Below, piece after piece: positions 33,977 to 43,500 of a DNA stretch of 64,000 nucleotides. How positions within the stretch are numbered: position 1 is the first letter of the stretch; each line of letters starts with the position of its first letter. The stretch comes from JBOCEF01 sp047610385 (GTDB lineage: Bacteria > Pseudomonadota > Alphaproteobacteria > Rhodobacterales > Rhodobacteraceae), in assembly GCA_047610385.1 (NCBI GenBank), contig JBLGAC010000002.1, positions 1-64,000 of the forward strand. Reading direction: 5' to 3'. A program made the translations under genes and the position numbers. The notes below the pieces were generated by a model. The model was not told where the DNA came from, did no database searches, and saw only the letters and a list, made by a program, of their open reading frames with translations.

Positions 33977-35470
33977 ATGACCGCCGCCCCGCACTTTGCC
34001 TTCGACAATTCCTATGCCCGCTTGCCTGAGCGTTTCTATGCCCGCCAGGACCCTGACCGCGCTCCGGCACCGGTGCTTCTGGCGTTGAACGCGCCGTTGG
34101 CTGAGGCGCTGGGCCTCGACGCGCAGGCGTTGGCTGGGCCTGCGGGCGTGGCGATCCTGTCTGGCGCCGTGACGCCCGATGGCGCATCGCCGCTGGCCAT
34201 GGCCTATGCCGGGCACCAGTTCGGCAATTTCGTCCCGCAGCTTGGCGATGGCCGCGCGATTCTGCTGGGTGAGGTGGTCGGCCCCGACGGCGCGCGGCGC
34301 GATGTCCAGCTCAAGGGCGCGGGGCGCACGCCGTTCTCGCGCATGGGCGACGGCAAGGCGGCGCTGGGCCCGGTGTTGCGCGAATTTCTGGTGTCTGAGG
34401 CGATGCATGCCTTGGGCGTGCGCACCACCCGCGCGCTGGCCGCCGTGCGCACCGGGGAAACGGTTCTGCGCGACGCGGCCTTGCCCGGCGCAATTTTGAC
34501 CCGCATCGCGCGCAGCCATATCCGCGTCGGCACCTTTCAGTATTTCGCCGCCCGCAAGGATGTCGAAGGTCTGCGCCTGCTGACGGACCACGCCCTGAGC
34601 CGCCATTATCCTGAGGCGGCTGACGCCGAAAACCCCGCCGCAGCGCTTTTGTCCGCCGTTGTGGCGGCGCAGGCGCGGCTGGTGGCGTCGTGGCTTTCGG
34701 TCGGTTTCATTCACGGCGTGATGAACACGGACAACATGTCGATCGCGGGTGAGACGATTGATTTTGGCCCCTGCGCCTTCCTCGACGCCTATCATTCGGG
34801 GCGGGTTTACAGCGCGATTGATGAACAGGGGCGCTACGCGTTCGGCAACCAGCCGCGCGTTGCGCATTGGAACCTTTTGCAGCTGGCGCAGGCGCTGCTG
34901 CCGCTGATGGGCGCCGACGAAGACGCCGCGGTGGCTGCGGCGCAGACCGCGCTGGACGCCTTTACCGGCCATTATGAGGCGGCGTGGCACGACAAGTTGG
35001 CCGCCAAGATCGGGCTGCCAAGCGATGCTGAAGCGCAGACCCTCGGTGCCGATCTTCTGACGGTGATGGAGGGAAATGAGGCGGATTTCACGCTGACCTT
35101 CCGCGGGCTTTCCGCGCTGCCGGGCGCAATCACAGGCGCTGGCCCCGCGACTGATGACGCGGTGCGCAGCCTGTTCGTCGACCCGACGGCATTTGACGCC
35201 TGGGCGATCCGCTGGCGCGCGCGGCTGGCCGATACCGCCAGTTCCGACGCCGTCCGCCAACAGGCCATGCGCCGCATCAACCCCGCCATAATCGCGCGCA
35301 ATCATATGGTCGAACAGGCGCTGAATGCGTTCCATGATGGCGATGTTGGCCCGTTTGACGCGCTGCGCGCCGCACTTGCCGCCCCCTATGACGACCAGAA
35401 GGCGGGCGCGCGGGCGGCCCTGCCCCCTCAGCCCGGGGAAGAAGTGCGCCGCACTTTTTGCGGCACATGA
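33977..35470 (+). CDS. selO: Protein adenylyltransferase SelO
   Basis: Pseudokinase-fold AMPylator of 497 residues that transfers AMP from ATP to protein hydroxyls, with known targets in redox metabolism. Family landmarks: YAGHQFGNFVPQLGDGRA at about 77-94, the lysine of VQLKGAGRTPFSRMGDG (K113), and the metal-binding GVMNTDNM (D252) followed by DFGPCAFLD. The C-terminus RTFCGT carries cysteine 495 where eukaryotic SelO has selenocysteine. The ATG at 33977 has AGGAG 10 bases upstream; the longer upstream frame lacks conservation. Its stop overlaps the next start (ATGA at 35467-35470), coupling it to a thiol-disulfide protein. Confidence 0.94.
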   Translation: MTAAPHFAFDNSYARLPERFYARQDPDRAPAPVLLALNAPLAEALGLDAQALAGPAGVAILSGAVTPDGASPLAMAYAGHQFGNFVPQLGDGRAILLGEVVGPDGARRDVQLKGAGRTPFSRMGDGKAALGPVLREFLVSEAMHALGVRTTRALAAVRTGETVLRDAALPGAILTRIARSHIRVGTFQYFAARKDVEGLRLLTDHALSRHYPEAADAENPAAALLSAVVAAQARLVASWLSVGFIHGVMNTDNMSIAGETIDFGPCAFLDAYHSGRVYSAIDEQGRYAFGNQPRVAHWNLLQLAQALLPLMGADEDAAVAAAQTALDAFTGHYEAAWHDKLAAKIGLPSDAEAQTLGADLLTVMEGNEADFTLTFRGLSALPGAITGAGPATDDAVRSLFVDPTAFDAWAIRWRARLADTASSDAVRQQAMRRINPAIIARNHMVEQALNAFHDGDVGPFDALRAALAAPYDDQKAGARAALPPQPGEEVRRTFCGT

Positions 35471-36216
35471 CCGACCGCCGCGCGATGATCGGTGGACTGG
35501 CGGTCATGGCGGCGACGCTTGGCGGCCTCGGGATCGCCGCGTGGCGTCGCCCGCCGCCGCCCTTGGCGTTTCGCGCCATGCGGCGGCCTGAGGGGTATCG
35601 CTGGCTGGTGCAGAACGGGGCCGGGGTTTCGTCAGGCGCCGTGGCGGCGTTTGCCGGGCTCGATGCACCGACCCCTCAGGCCCCGATTGGGGATGTTTGC
35701 GCGGCGCTGTTTCAGGGGGTCGGCGCGCCGGGGGCGGCGTCCGCAACGGTGTTCACCGATTATCGGTGTCCATATTGCAAGGTGTTGAGCGCACGGCTTT
35801 TGGCGCTTGCCGAAGCTGCACCTGACCAGATGCGGCTGCATGTGCATGAATGGCCTGCGCTGGGCCCGGTGTCCGAACGCATGGCGCGAATCGCCTTGGC
35901 GGCGCGGGCGCAGGGCGCGTGGCGCGCGATGCATGATCTGCTTTCGGCCACGCCTTTCATCCCAAGCGATGGTTGGATCGGCCAGGCTGCGGAAAAGCTG
36001 TCGCTCTCGGCCTCGCGGCTTGTTGTTGACATGCACGGGCCGGAGGTTGATCACGCTTTGGCCGAAACCTCTGCATTGGCGGCGCTGTTTGGGTTTGAAG
36101 GCACGCCGGGCGTGGTGATCGGGCGGAATGTGGCGGCGGGGGCGTTGACGGACCAGATGCTCAAAATCTTGGTAGATGATGCGCGGCGTGAAGGGCTGCC
36201 TCCTGGCTGCGTCTGA
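35467..36216 (+). CDS. DsbA-like thiol:disulfide oxidoreductase
   Basis: Thioredoxin-fold protein of 249 residues. The N-terminal RRAMIGGLAVMAATLGGLGIAAW is basic then hydrophobic, either a signal anchor or Tat-like export signal, so the catalytic domain should be periplasmic. The active site is DYRCPYCK (C101-x-x-C104), and a cis-proline loop is visible late in the sequence as GTPGVVIG. The inserted helical part between them is DsbA/DsbG-like. It overlaps selO by 4 bases. Because SelO modifies redox proteins, the pairing may be functional, though the two are expected in different compartments; that is inference. Confidence 0.85.
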   Translation: MTDRRAMIGGLAVMAATLGGLGIAAWRRPPPPLAFRAMRRPEGYRWLVQNGAGVSSGAVAAFAGLDAPTPQAPIGDVCAALFQGVGAPGAASATVFTDYRCPYCKVLSARLLALAEAAPDQMRLHVHEWPALGPVSERMARIALAARAQGAWRAMHDLLSATPFIPSDGWIGQAAEKLSLSASRLVVDMHGPEVDHALAETSALAALFGFEGTPGVVIGRNVAAGALTDQMLKILVDDARREGLPPGCV

Positions 36217-36228
36217 CCGACGCACGCG

Positions 36229-36543
36229 TCACTGGGTGGCGCGATTGGCCATTGTTGCCTGAAGCTGGGCGGTGATCTCAAATGGAAGTCGGGTGTAATC
36301 ACCGGCGTATACGAAATTGAAGTCGATGCGCATATCGTGGAATCCGGACTGCACATGGCAGGGGCGCGGATAGGTGTCACCGCGCTCCATATGTTGGTAG
36401 TTCTTGATGGATGCGGTCATCAGCGCGCTCATTTTAACCTGAGTCAGGCCAAGCGCGGCACGCAACAGGCGCAGCCTGTGACCAACGGCTTGGGTGGAAA
36501 TATCCCCAACTTTCAATTCAGCTTTAAGTTGATCTGAAATCAT
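36229..36543 (-). CDS. Small XRE-family helix-turn-helix protein
   Basis: Protein of 104 residues. Residues about 19-55 form a Cro/C1-type HTH (VGHRLRLLRAALGLTQVKMSALMTASIKNYQHMERG), with the TQ of helix 2 and a conserved ERG after helix 3. The remainder (FHDMRIDFNFVYAGDYTRLP) matches the short C-terminal region often seen in phage-derived or alphaproteobacterial mini-regulators. It converges with the DsbA-like gene, 12 bases apart. Its upstream region faces the peptidoglycan-binding lipoprotein gene, so it could regulate that promoter. Targets unknown. Confidence 0.7.
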   Translation of the reverse strand: MISDQLKAELKVGDISTQAVGHRLRLLRAALGLTQVKMSALMTASIKNYQHMERGDTYPRPCHVQSGFHDMRIDFNFVYAGDYTRLPFEITAQLQATMANRATQ

Positions 36544-36794
36544 TCGTGCAGTTTGTCTTGCGTTGACGACTTATGCAAATAAATATTGCTTCAGGTTTAG
36601 ATCCGCCAGTGAAGCGCTGCTTCGCTTTCTGGCGCGGCCGCGGCCTTGCGCGTAGGCGGGCCCGCGCGCGCGCCGCGATCGGTGCTTGCGCTGCGGGCTG
36701 GGCACCTTAACATTATTCCATAGCAAAACAGTGATCCCATGCCGTCGCCATTGTGAGCAGACCGATCCAATTTGAATTCCGGAGACCACCTGAC

Positions 36795-37358
36795 ATGACG
36801 TTCAAACGCAGTTCTTCCATGATGCTCGTCGGTGCGACGGCACTTGCGGCGCTTGCCGCCTGCGTCCCGGCGCAGAACACCGCACCGCAGAGCGTGGCCG
36901 CGCAGGCCGTGACCAATGCGGACGTGCCCATCAGCGACCAGCACAAGGCTGAGATCCAGGCCGGGCTGAACAAGCTGGGCTACGACGCCGGCATGGTGGA
37001 TGGCTTTATCGGCCGCCAATCGCGCGACGCGATCCGGGCGTTCCAGGCTGATATCGGCGCCACGGCGGACGGCTTCTATTCCCCCGCGCTGCTGGAGCGG
37101 GTGCGCGCCGAGGCGGGCGCCGTGGCCATTACGACCAAGCCCGAGGCAGTGCAGGCACCCACCCCCGCAGCGCCCAAGCCTGTGGTCAAGACGGCGCCTG
37201 CCGCGCCCAAGCCCGCCGTTGTTGCCGCGCCCGCGGTGCAGCCGGTGGTGGCCCCGGCACCCGCGCCCGCACCGACGACAGTCATCATCAGTGGTGGCGG
37301 CGACGGCGGCGGTGATGGCGGTGGCGGTGGTGGTGGTGACGGCGGCGGCGGTTGGTGA
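36795..37358 (+). CDS. Peptidoglycan-binding lipoprotein with glycine/aspartate tail
   Basis: Predicted lipoprotein of 187 residues. The signal ends in the lipobox LAAC with the lipidated cysteine at residue 23. Residues about 52-105 form a PG_binding_1 domain (IQAGLNKLGYDAGMVDGFIG, then RDAIRAFQADIGATADG). A proline/alanine spacer with repeated PAAPKP units follows. The protein ends in about 20 residues of almost only Gly and Asp with a final Trp, which is odd and very likely disordered. I chose the ATG at 36795 (GGAG upstream). The caspase-like gene starts 47 bases downstream on the same strand; the two probably form an envelope-associated pair. Confidence 0.75.
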   Translation: MTFKRSSSMMLVGATALAALAACVPAQNTAPQSVAAQAVTNADVPISDQHKAEIQAGLNKLGYDAGMVDGFIGRQSRDAIRAFQADIGATADGFYSPALLERVRAEAGAVAITTKPEAVQAPTPAAPKPVVKTAPAAPKPAVVAAPAVQPVVAPAPAPAPTTVIISGGGDGGGDGGGGGGGDGGGGW

Positions 37359-37405
37359 TCACCGCCACAACCTGACCTTGTTCAAATAACCGGAGGCCCC
37401 GAGTC

Positions 37406-39877
37406 ATGACGCCCAAAACGTCCCTTCTCGCGGCGCTCGCGCTGTCTGTCATGGTCCCGGCATTTGCCGGGGCCCCGACGGCGCACGCCGCCGATGCCGA
37501 ATTGTCTGCGCTGGTGCGCGGCTCCGGCGTTCTCGGACTGCCTGATGTGACCATCGATTTGGATCGCCGGGCAGACCGCCGCTTTGCCATCGTCGTCGGC
37601 AATGGCGATTATGAACATGTCACCGATCTGAAAAACGCCGTCGCGGACGCGCGCCTTGTCGCCAATTTCCTGCGCGATCAGGGGTATGTGGTGCTTGACG
37701 GCTACGACCTGCCCAAGCGCGGGTTCGAAGGCCTTTTGCGTGAAGCCCTGACCTACATCCCCACCGATGCTGAGGTGGTGTTCTATTTCGCCGGGCACGG
37801 GCTGCAGATCGGGCGGCGCAACTTCATCGTGCCGGTTGACGCCCAATTGGCTAACAGCCACGACGTGGCCTATGAAACCGTGACCCTCGACAGCGTTGTG
37901 TCGATCCTGGGGGCGCGCAGCCGAGCGCAGATCGTCATTCTGGACAGTTGCCGGGACAATCCGTTCCTGAACGTGTCCGCCACCACCGAACTTGATGGCG
38001 CGCTTTACGAAGGGCGCAACGGGTTCTCGCCGATGACGGCGCCGGTCAACACGCTTTTGGCCTATTCCACCTCGCCTGGCGCGGTGGCGCTGGACGGAAC
38101 GGGAGGCAACAGCCCCTTTACCACCGCGTTTGTGGAGGTTGCGGGCGCCCGCGGGGATGTGCCCGCGTCCAGTGTGCTCGAAGAGGTCCGCCGCAGGGTG
38201 TATTCTGAGACGAACGGGCGGCAGGTGCCGTGGGAAAGCTCCACGCTGGTGGAGCCGATCTTTTTTGGTGCAGAGGCATCGCGCGCCGCGTCGGTCGCGG
38301 TCGGCAATGCGGCCGGGGCGGCCAGCAGCGCCACGCGGTCTTTGCTGCAGGTGTCGTCGTGGGCGTTGGCGGCGGCTGAGGCACCGGGTGCCGCAGGGGA
38401 TGTGGTCGCGCTGGCCGCACCGCTGGACCGCGAAATTCGCGTCGGACCTGCGCTGAAACAGGCGTTGGGGCTGGCCGAGGGTCAGGGGCTGGAAATCGCG
38501 GCCCCGCCTGAAAACGGGCGTCTCGTGTTCCGGTCAGCCAATGGCTGGCGTTCGATCGGCAGCGGGCCGGTGACGGCGGATGAACTGGATGCGCTGGTCT
38601 TCACGCCCTCAATCGGGCAAGTGCCGGCCAAGGACCATGACGGCAAAGTCTCCGACGGGTTTGACGTGATCGCGTCGGGAAAACGGCGCAGCGTGCGCAT
38701 CAACATGACGGCCGATCCGTGCGATTTGCAGGCCGGGGACCATCTGGACCCCGAAGGCGTCGGCTTTGTGCGCTATCCCAATGAACTGGCCCCGGACGAC
38801 GCGCGTCTGGCCTGCGAAGCGTCGGTGGCACGAGAGCCAACTTCAGGGCGCTTTCACTACCAACTGGGCCGCGCGCTGCTGGCGCTGCGCCAGTTCGACG
38901 CCGCCCGCGCCGAATTCGACATGGCGCGTGAACTGGAGCACACCCGCGCCTATTACGCGACCGGCATCCTTGAGGCGCAGCGCCCCGCGACGTCGGGCGG
39001 CAAGGCGCAGACCAAGGTCTCAGACGATGTGCTGGTCTGGTATGTGATCGGGTCGGAAAAGGGCGATCCCTACGCCTATCACGCGCTGGGCAAGCAGCTG
39101 GTGCGCCACGAGCAATCGGCACGTTTGCGCGATCAGGGCTTTGATCTGCTGTCGCGCGCGATTGAACTTGGCCACACCTTCGCGATGAATGAACTGGGGT
39201 GGTTCTATCTCGACGAGAAATCCCCCTATTTTGACCCGGCGCGGGGCCTGCGGCACCTGCGCGAAAGCGCGTCGCGCGACGACATTTATGGGTTCAACAA
39301 TATGGGGTTGGTGCATCGCAACGGGCTGGGCGGCCTCGACAAAAACCCTGAGGCCGCGCTGGCATGGTTCCGCAAGGCCAGCACCGGCGGGCATCCGAAC
39401 GCGCCCGCGAACATCGGGCGGATGTACAATGCCGGCGAAATCGGCGGCACGCCCGATCCGGTCAATGCCGTCCGCTGGTATGACGAGGGGCTGTCGCGTG
39501 GCGACGCATGGGGCGGGGCGAACGGGGCCTGGGTGATTGCCAAGGCCCAGCCCAAGGGCTTTGGCACGGCGGACATCGCGGTCCGGGCGGGCAAGGCGGC
39601 GGCGCTGCGCAACGAAGGCGCGGTGAAAAGCGCCCGGGACCTGCTGGCGCAACTGCCTGAGGCGGCGATGGACGAGGCGACGCAGATGATCCTGCGCGAT
39701 CTTGGGGCCGACATCACCCCTGACGGTGCCTTTGGTCCTGCCAGCCGCGAGGCGCTGGTGACTGCGGCCGAAAAAGCCGGAGAAACCCCGCCGCCGGGCA
39801 TGGATGCAGTGGCGCGGCTGGTTTTCACCGCGCAAATCTACTGGAAGATGGGCAAGTTCCGGGTCGATCTTTATTGA
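37406..39877 (+). CDS. Secreted caspase-like (C14) protein with Sel1 repeats and a C-terminal PG-binding-like motif
   Basis: Protein of 823 residues with an N-terminal signal peptide (cleavage near AHAAD, residue 29). Residues about 58-300 are a peptidase C14/orthocaspase domain with the catalytic dyad H131 (FYFAGHG) and C182 (ILDSCRDNPF). A middle region of unknown fold follows. Residues about 480-730 contain TPR/Sel1-type helical repeats (for example NNMGLVHRNGLGGLDKNPEAAL), which mediate protein contacts. Near the C-terminus ITPDGAFGPASREAL (about 769-783) looks like the core of a PG_binding_1 domain. It should act in the periplasm. The catalytic residues are intact, so protease activity is plausible; substrate unknown. 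Confidence 0.82.
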   Translation: MTPKTSLLAALALSVMVPAFAGAPTAHAADAELSALVRGSGVLGLPDVTIDLDRRADRRFAIVVGNGDYEHVTDLKNAVADARLVANFLRDQGYVVLDGYDLPKRGFEGLLREALTYIPTDAEVVFYFAGHGLQIGRRNFIVPVDAQLANSHDVAYETVTLDSVVSILGARSRAQIVILDSCRDNPFLNVSATTELDGALYEGRNGFSPMTAPVNTLLAYSTSPGAVALDGTGGNSPFTTAFVEVAGARGDVPASSVLEEVRRRVYSETNGRQVPWESSTLVEPIFFGAEASRAASVAVGNAAGAASSATRSLLQVSSWALAAAEAPGAAGDVVALAAPLDREIRVGPALKQALGLAEGQGLEIAAPPENGRLVFRSANGWRSIGSGPVTADELDALVFTPSIGQVPAKDHDGKVSDGFDVIASGKRRSVRINMTADPCDLQAGDHLDPEGVGFVRYPNELAPDDARLACEASVAREPTSGRFHYQLGRALLALRQFDAARAEFDMARELEHTRAYYATGILEAQRPATSGGKAQTKVSDDVLVWYVIGSEKGDPYAYHALGKQLVRHEQSARLRDQGFDLLSRAIELGHTFAMNELGWFYLDEKSPYFDPARGLRHLRESASRDDIYGFNNMGLVHRNGLGGLDKNPEAALAWFRKASTGGHPNAPANIGRMYNAGEIGGTPDPVNAVRWYDEGLSRGDAWGGANGAWVIAKAQPKGFGTADIAVRAGKAAALRNEGAVKSARDLLAQLPEAAMDEATQMILRDLGADITPDGAFGPASREALVTAAEKAGETPPPGMDAVARLVFTAQIYWKMGKFRVDLY

Positions 39878-39920
39878 TCCGGGCACGGCCCTTGGGGGGA
39901 TTGACCCCCCTGCGATCCGG

Positions 39921-39940
39921 CGCCGCCCTTCGGGGCGGCG
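39921..39940. terminator. UUCG-loop hairpin between convergent genes
   Basis: CGCCGCCC and GGGCGGCG form an 8-bp perfect stem around a TTCG tetraloop, located between the caspase-like stop and the putR stop. It can act on both strands but has no clear U-tract. Confidence 0.55.
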
Positions 39941-39946
39941 CGCGCC

Positions 39947-40432
39947 CTATCCCCGCCGTGGCGCGGGGACGTCGCCGAGGTCCTTGACCGCCTCCATCGC
40001 CACATAGGTGGAGGTCTGGGCGACATGGGGCAGGGCGGAAATCGTCTCACCCAGCAGGCGGCGATAGGCGGCGATGTCCTCAGTGCGGACCTTCAGCAAA
40101 TAGTCAAAGCCGCCCGCGATCATGTGGCATTCCTCAATCCGGGGCACTGCGCGCACGGCGGCGTTGAAATCGGCCAGCGCGGCGTCGCGGGTGTCCGAAA
40201 GCTTCACCTCCACAAACGCCACATGACGACGGCCAAGCCGCGCTTGGTCGATCACCGCGCGATAGCCGCGGATGACGCCGGTTGCTTCAAGCCGCCGCAA
40301 CCGCGCCAGCGTCGGGGTGCGTGACAGGCCGATGCGGTCCGCGAGCGTCGCAACCGGCAAACGCCCGTCATCCCCGAGAATCGCAAGGATGCGTCGGTCC
40401 CACTGATCAATATCGTCTGTTTCATGCGCCAT
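39947..40432 (-). CDS. putR: Lrp/AsnC-family transcriptional regulator, probable PutR
   Basis: Regulator of 161 residues. Residues about 9-60 hold the AsnC-type HTH (DRRILAILGDDGRLPVATLADRIGLSRTPTLARLRRLEATGVI), followed by the RAM ligand-binding domain (FVEVKLSD...CHMIAGGFDYLLKVRTED). It is divergent from putA with 138 bases between starts, the arrangement of PutR of Agrobacterium and Rhodobacter, which activates proline catabolism in response to proline and represses itself. The name rests on that arrangement; the HTH family assignment is certain. Confidence 0.88.
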   Translation of the reverse strand: MAHETDDIDQWDRRILAILGDDGRLPVATLADRIGLSRTPTLARLRRLEATGVIRGYRAVIDQARLGRRHVAFVEVKLSDTRDAALADFNAAVRAVPRIEECHMIAGGFDYLLKVRTEDIAAYRRLLGETISALPHVAQTSTYVAMEAVKDLGDVPAPRRG

Positions 40433-40570
40433 TTGCAGACGATATGCGGCGACCGACATCAATGATAGCGCAAAGCGCGCTGTCATAGGCCCCAGCAAAG
40501 ACGAATCCTCCATCGGCATTCTGGCATTATGATCGCGGAAAATCAGACCCTTTCGCGCAGGATGCCGCCC

Positions 40571-43500
40571 ATGACCGATTTTGACACCGCCGCCGCCCGC
40601 ACGGCCATCCGCGCCGCCCATGCATCTGGCGAAGGCGACCGGGTCGCCGCGCTGCTGGGTGCCGCGCCTTCGCCAGCCTTGCGCGCCAAGGCGGGGGTGC
40701 GCGCGCTTGCGCTGGCCCGCGCCCTGCGCCGCAAAGGCCCCGGCGGGTTGGCGGAAACGCTGTTGGCGGAATACGGCCTCGGGACCAATGAGGGCGTGCG
40801 CCTGGTACGTCTGGCTGAGGCGCTGCTGCGCACGCCTGACGCCGCCACCGCCGACGCGCTGATTGCCGACCGGTTGGAGGGTGGCGATTGGGCCGCGCAT
40901 CTGGGCAAATCAGGGGCCGCGGTGGCTGAGGCGGCGACGCTGTCATTGATCCTCGCGTCTGCGGTGGCGGGGTTCGGGTCGCACCCTCGGCCCTATAACG
41001 CGTTGCGCGCTGGTGTGCGGCGGCTGGGCGCCCCGACCCTGCGCACCGCCATGCGCGGCGCGATGAAGACGCTGGGGCGGCAATTCGTGCTGGGCCAGAC
41101 CATCGACGCCGCCCTGTCCCGCGCCGCCCCGGCGGAGGCGAAGGGCTGGTCCCACAGCTATGACATGCTGGGCGAGGCCGCGCGCACTGACGCCGACGCC
41201 CGGCGCTATTTCGACAGCTATGCAGGCGCGATCAAGGCGCTGTCCAAGGTGAAACATCCCGCGGATCCGCTGCGGGCGCCGGGGATATCGGTGAAACTGT
41301 CAGCCCTGCACCCACGGTATGAGGAAGCGCAGCGCGACCGCGCGATGGGCGAATTGGTGCCCCGCCTGATTGATCTGGCACGGCTGGCGCGCGCCGGAAA
41401 TGTTGACATGTCCATCGACGCTGAGGAATCGGATCGGTTGGAGCTGTCGCTCGATGTCATTTCCGCGGCCATGGCGGCGCCGGAGCTGACCGGCTGGAAC
41501 GGGTTCGGCATTGTGGTGCAGGCCTATGCGAAACGGGCCGAAGCGGTGCTGGACTGGATCTATGCGCTGGCTGTGCGCTTGGACCGCCGCATCCCTGTGC
41601 GGCTGGTCAAAGGCGCCTATTGGGACACCGAAATCAAGCGCGCGCAGGTCATGGGGCTTGAAGGGTTTCCGGTCTTCACCCGCAAGGTGAACACGGATCT
41701 GAGCTATCTGGTCTGCGCCCAGAAGCTGCTGGGCATGACCGACCAGATTTATCCGCAATTCGCCACTCATAACGCGCGCACCGCCGCCGACATTCTGGAA
41801 ATGGCGGACGGGTCGCGGGATTTTGAATTCCAGCGCCTGCATGGCATGGGTGAAACCCTGCACGCTGAGATCATGAAGACCGCCAAGACCCGCTGCCGGG
41901 TCTATGCGCCGGTTGGCCCGCACCGCGATCTGTTGGCCTATCTGGTGCGCAGACTTTTGGAGAACGGGGCCAATCAAAGCTTCGTCAACCAGCTTTCTGA
42001 CCCTGACGTGCCGCTTGAAGACATCGCCGCTGATCCGGTGGAGGTCGCGGCAATGCACGCTGGGGCGGGGATGACGGCTGCGCGATCAATCCCCCTACCA
42101 CGGGATATTTTTGGCGGGGGCCGCGCGAACGCCAAGGGCTGGGATCTGGGCGATCCGGCCGCGCTGGCGGATATTGAGGCCGCGCGCGCCCCATTCCGCA
42201 GCCATGCATGGTCCGCCGTGCCGCTGTTGGCCGCGGATGCGCCCCAGGCGGCGCCGACGCCGCGTGCCAACCCTGCCGACCCATTGGACCAGATTGGTGA
42301 GGTTGCTGATGCTGAACTTGGGGCTGTCGCCGCCGCCCACGGTGCCGCCCGAGCCTGGGATGCGGCCCCGGTCGCGCGCGGCGCCATTTTGCGCCGCGCC
42401 GCTGACCTTTACGAAACCCATGCTGGTGAGCTGTTCGCCCTTTGCGCCCGAGAGGCCGGTAAATCGCTGGCTGACGCTGTGGCCGAGCTGCGCGAAGCCG
42501 TCGATTTCCTGCGCTACTATGCCGATCAGGCTGAGGGCGCGCCCTATGCCGCCCCGCGCGGGGTGATCGCCTGTATCTCTCCGTGGAACTTTCCGCTGGC
42601 GATTTTCACTGGGCAGGTGGCTGCGGGGTTGGCGGCCGGGAACGCGGTGTTGGCCAAACCGGCGGAACAAACGCCGCTGATCGCCCATCGCGCGGTCCAA
42701 TTGTTGCATGAAGCCGGGGTGCCCCGCGCTGCGCTGCAATTCCTGCCGGGGCCGGGGCATTCGGTTGGCGCGGCGCTGTCGGCGCTGCCGGGGCTGGGGG
42801 CGCTGGCCTTCACCGGGGGCACGGACACGGCGATGCGCATCGCGGCCACCATGGCTGAACATTGCGCCGTGGACGCGCCGCTGATCGCGGAAACCGGTGG
42901 GCTGAATGCCATGATCGTCGACAGCACGGCGCTGCCCGAACAGGCGGTGCGCGATGTGATCGCCTCAGCATTCCAATCGGCGGGGCAGCGGTGTTCGGCC
43001 CTTCGGATGCTGTATGTGCAGGAAGAATCGGCCGATCGGCTGCTGTCGATGCTGCAAGGCGCGATGAAGGAACTGCGCCTCGGCAACCCCTGGACCCTGT
43101 CCAACGACATCGGCCCGGTGATCGATGTGGCCGCGCGTGCACGCATCGAAACCCATGTCGCCAAGGCCGCCCGCGAAGGCCGTTTGATCGCCCGACTGCC
43201 TGATCCCGGCGGGTTGTTCTGCGCCCCCGCCCTGATCCGCGTGACCGGCATTGAGGATCTGGAGACTGAGATTTTTGGCCCGGTTTTGCATGTCGCGACC
43301 TATGCGGCGCGCGATCTGGACCGGGTGATCGATGCGGTGAACGGGCGCGGCTATGGCCTGACCTTCGGCCTGCACACCCGCATTGAGGCCCGCATGGCCC
43401 ATGTCGCCGGGCGCATCCATGCGGGCAATGTCTATGTGAACCGCAACCAGATCGGTGCCGTGGTTGGCAGCCAGCCCTTTGGTGGCGAGGGGCTGTCCGG

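Noticed and set aside
33557..35335. 592-codon reverse open frame opposite SelO
   Set aside because: Antisense to a gene with complete SelO motifs; composition typical of a GC-rich shadow frame.
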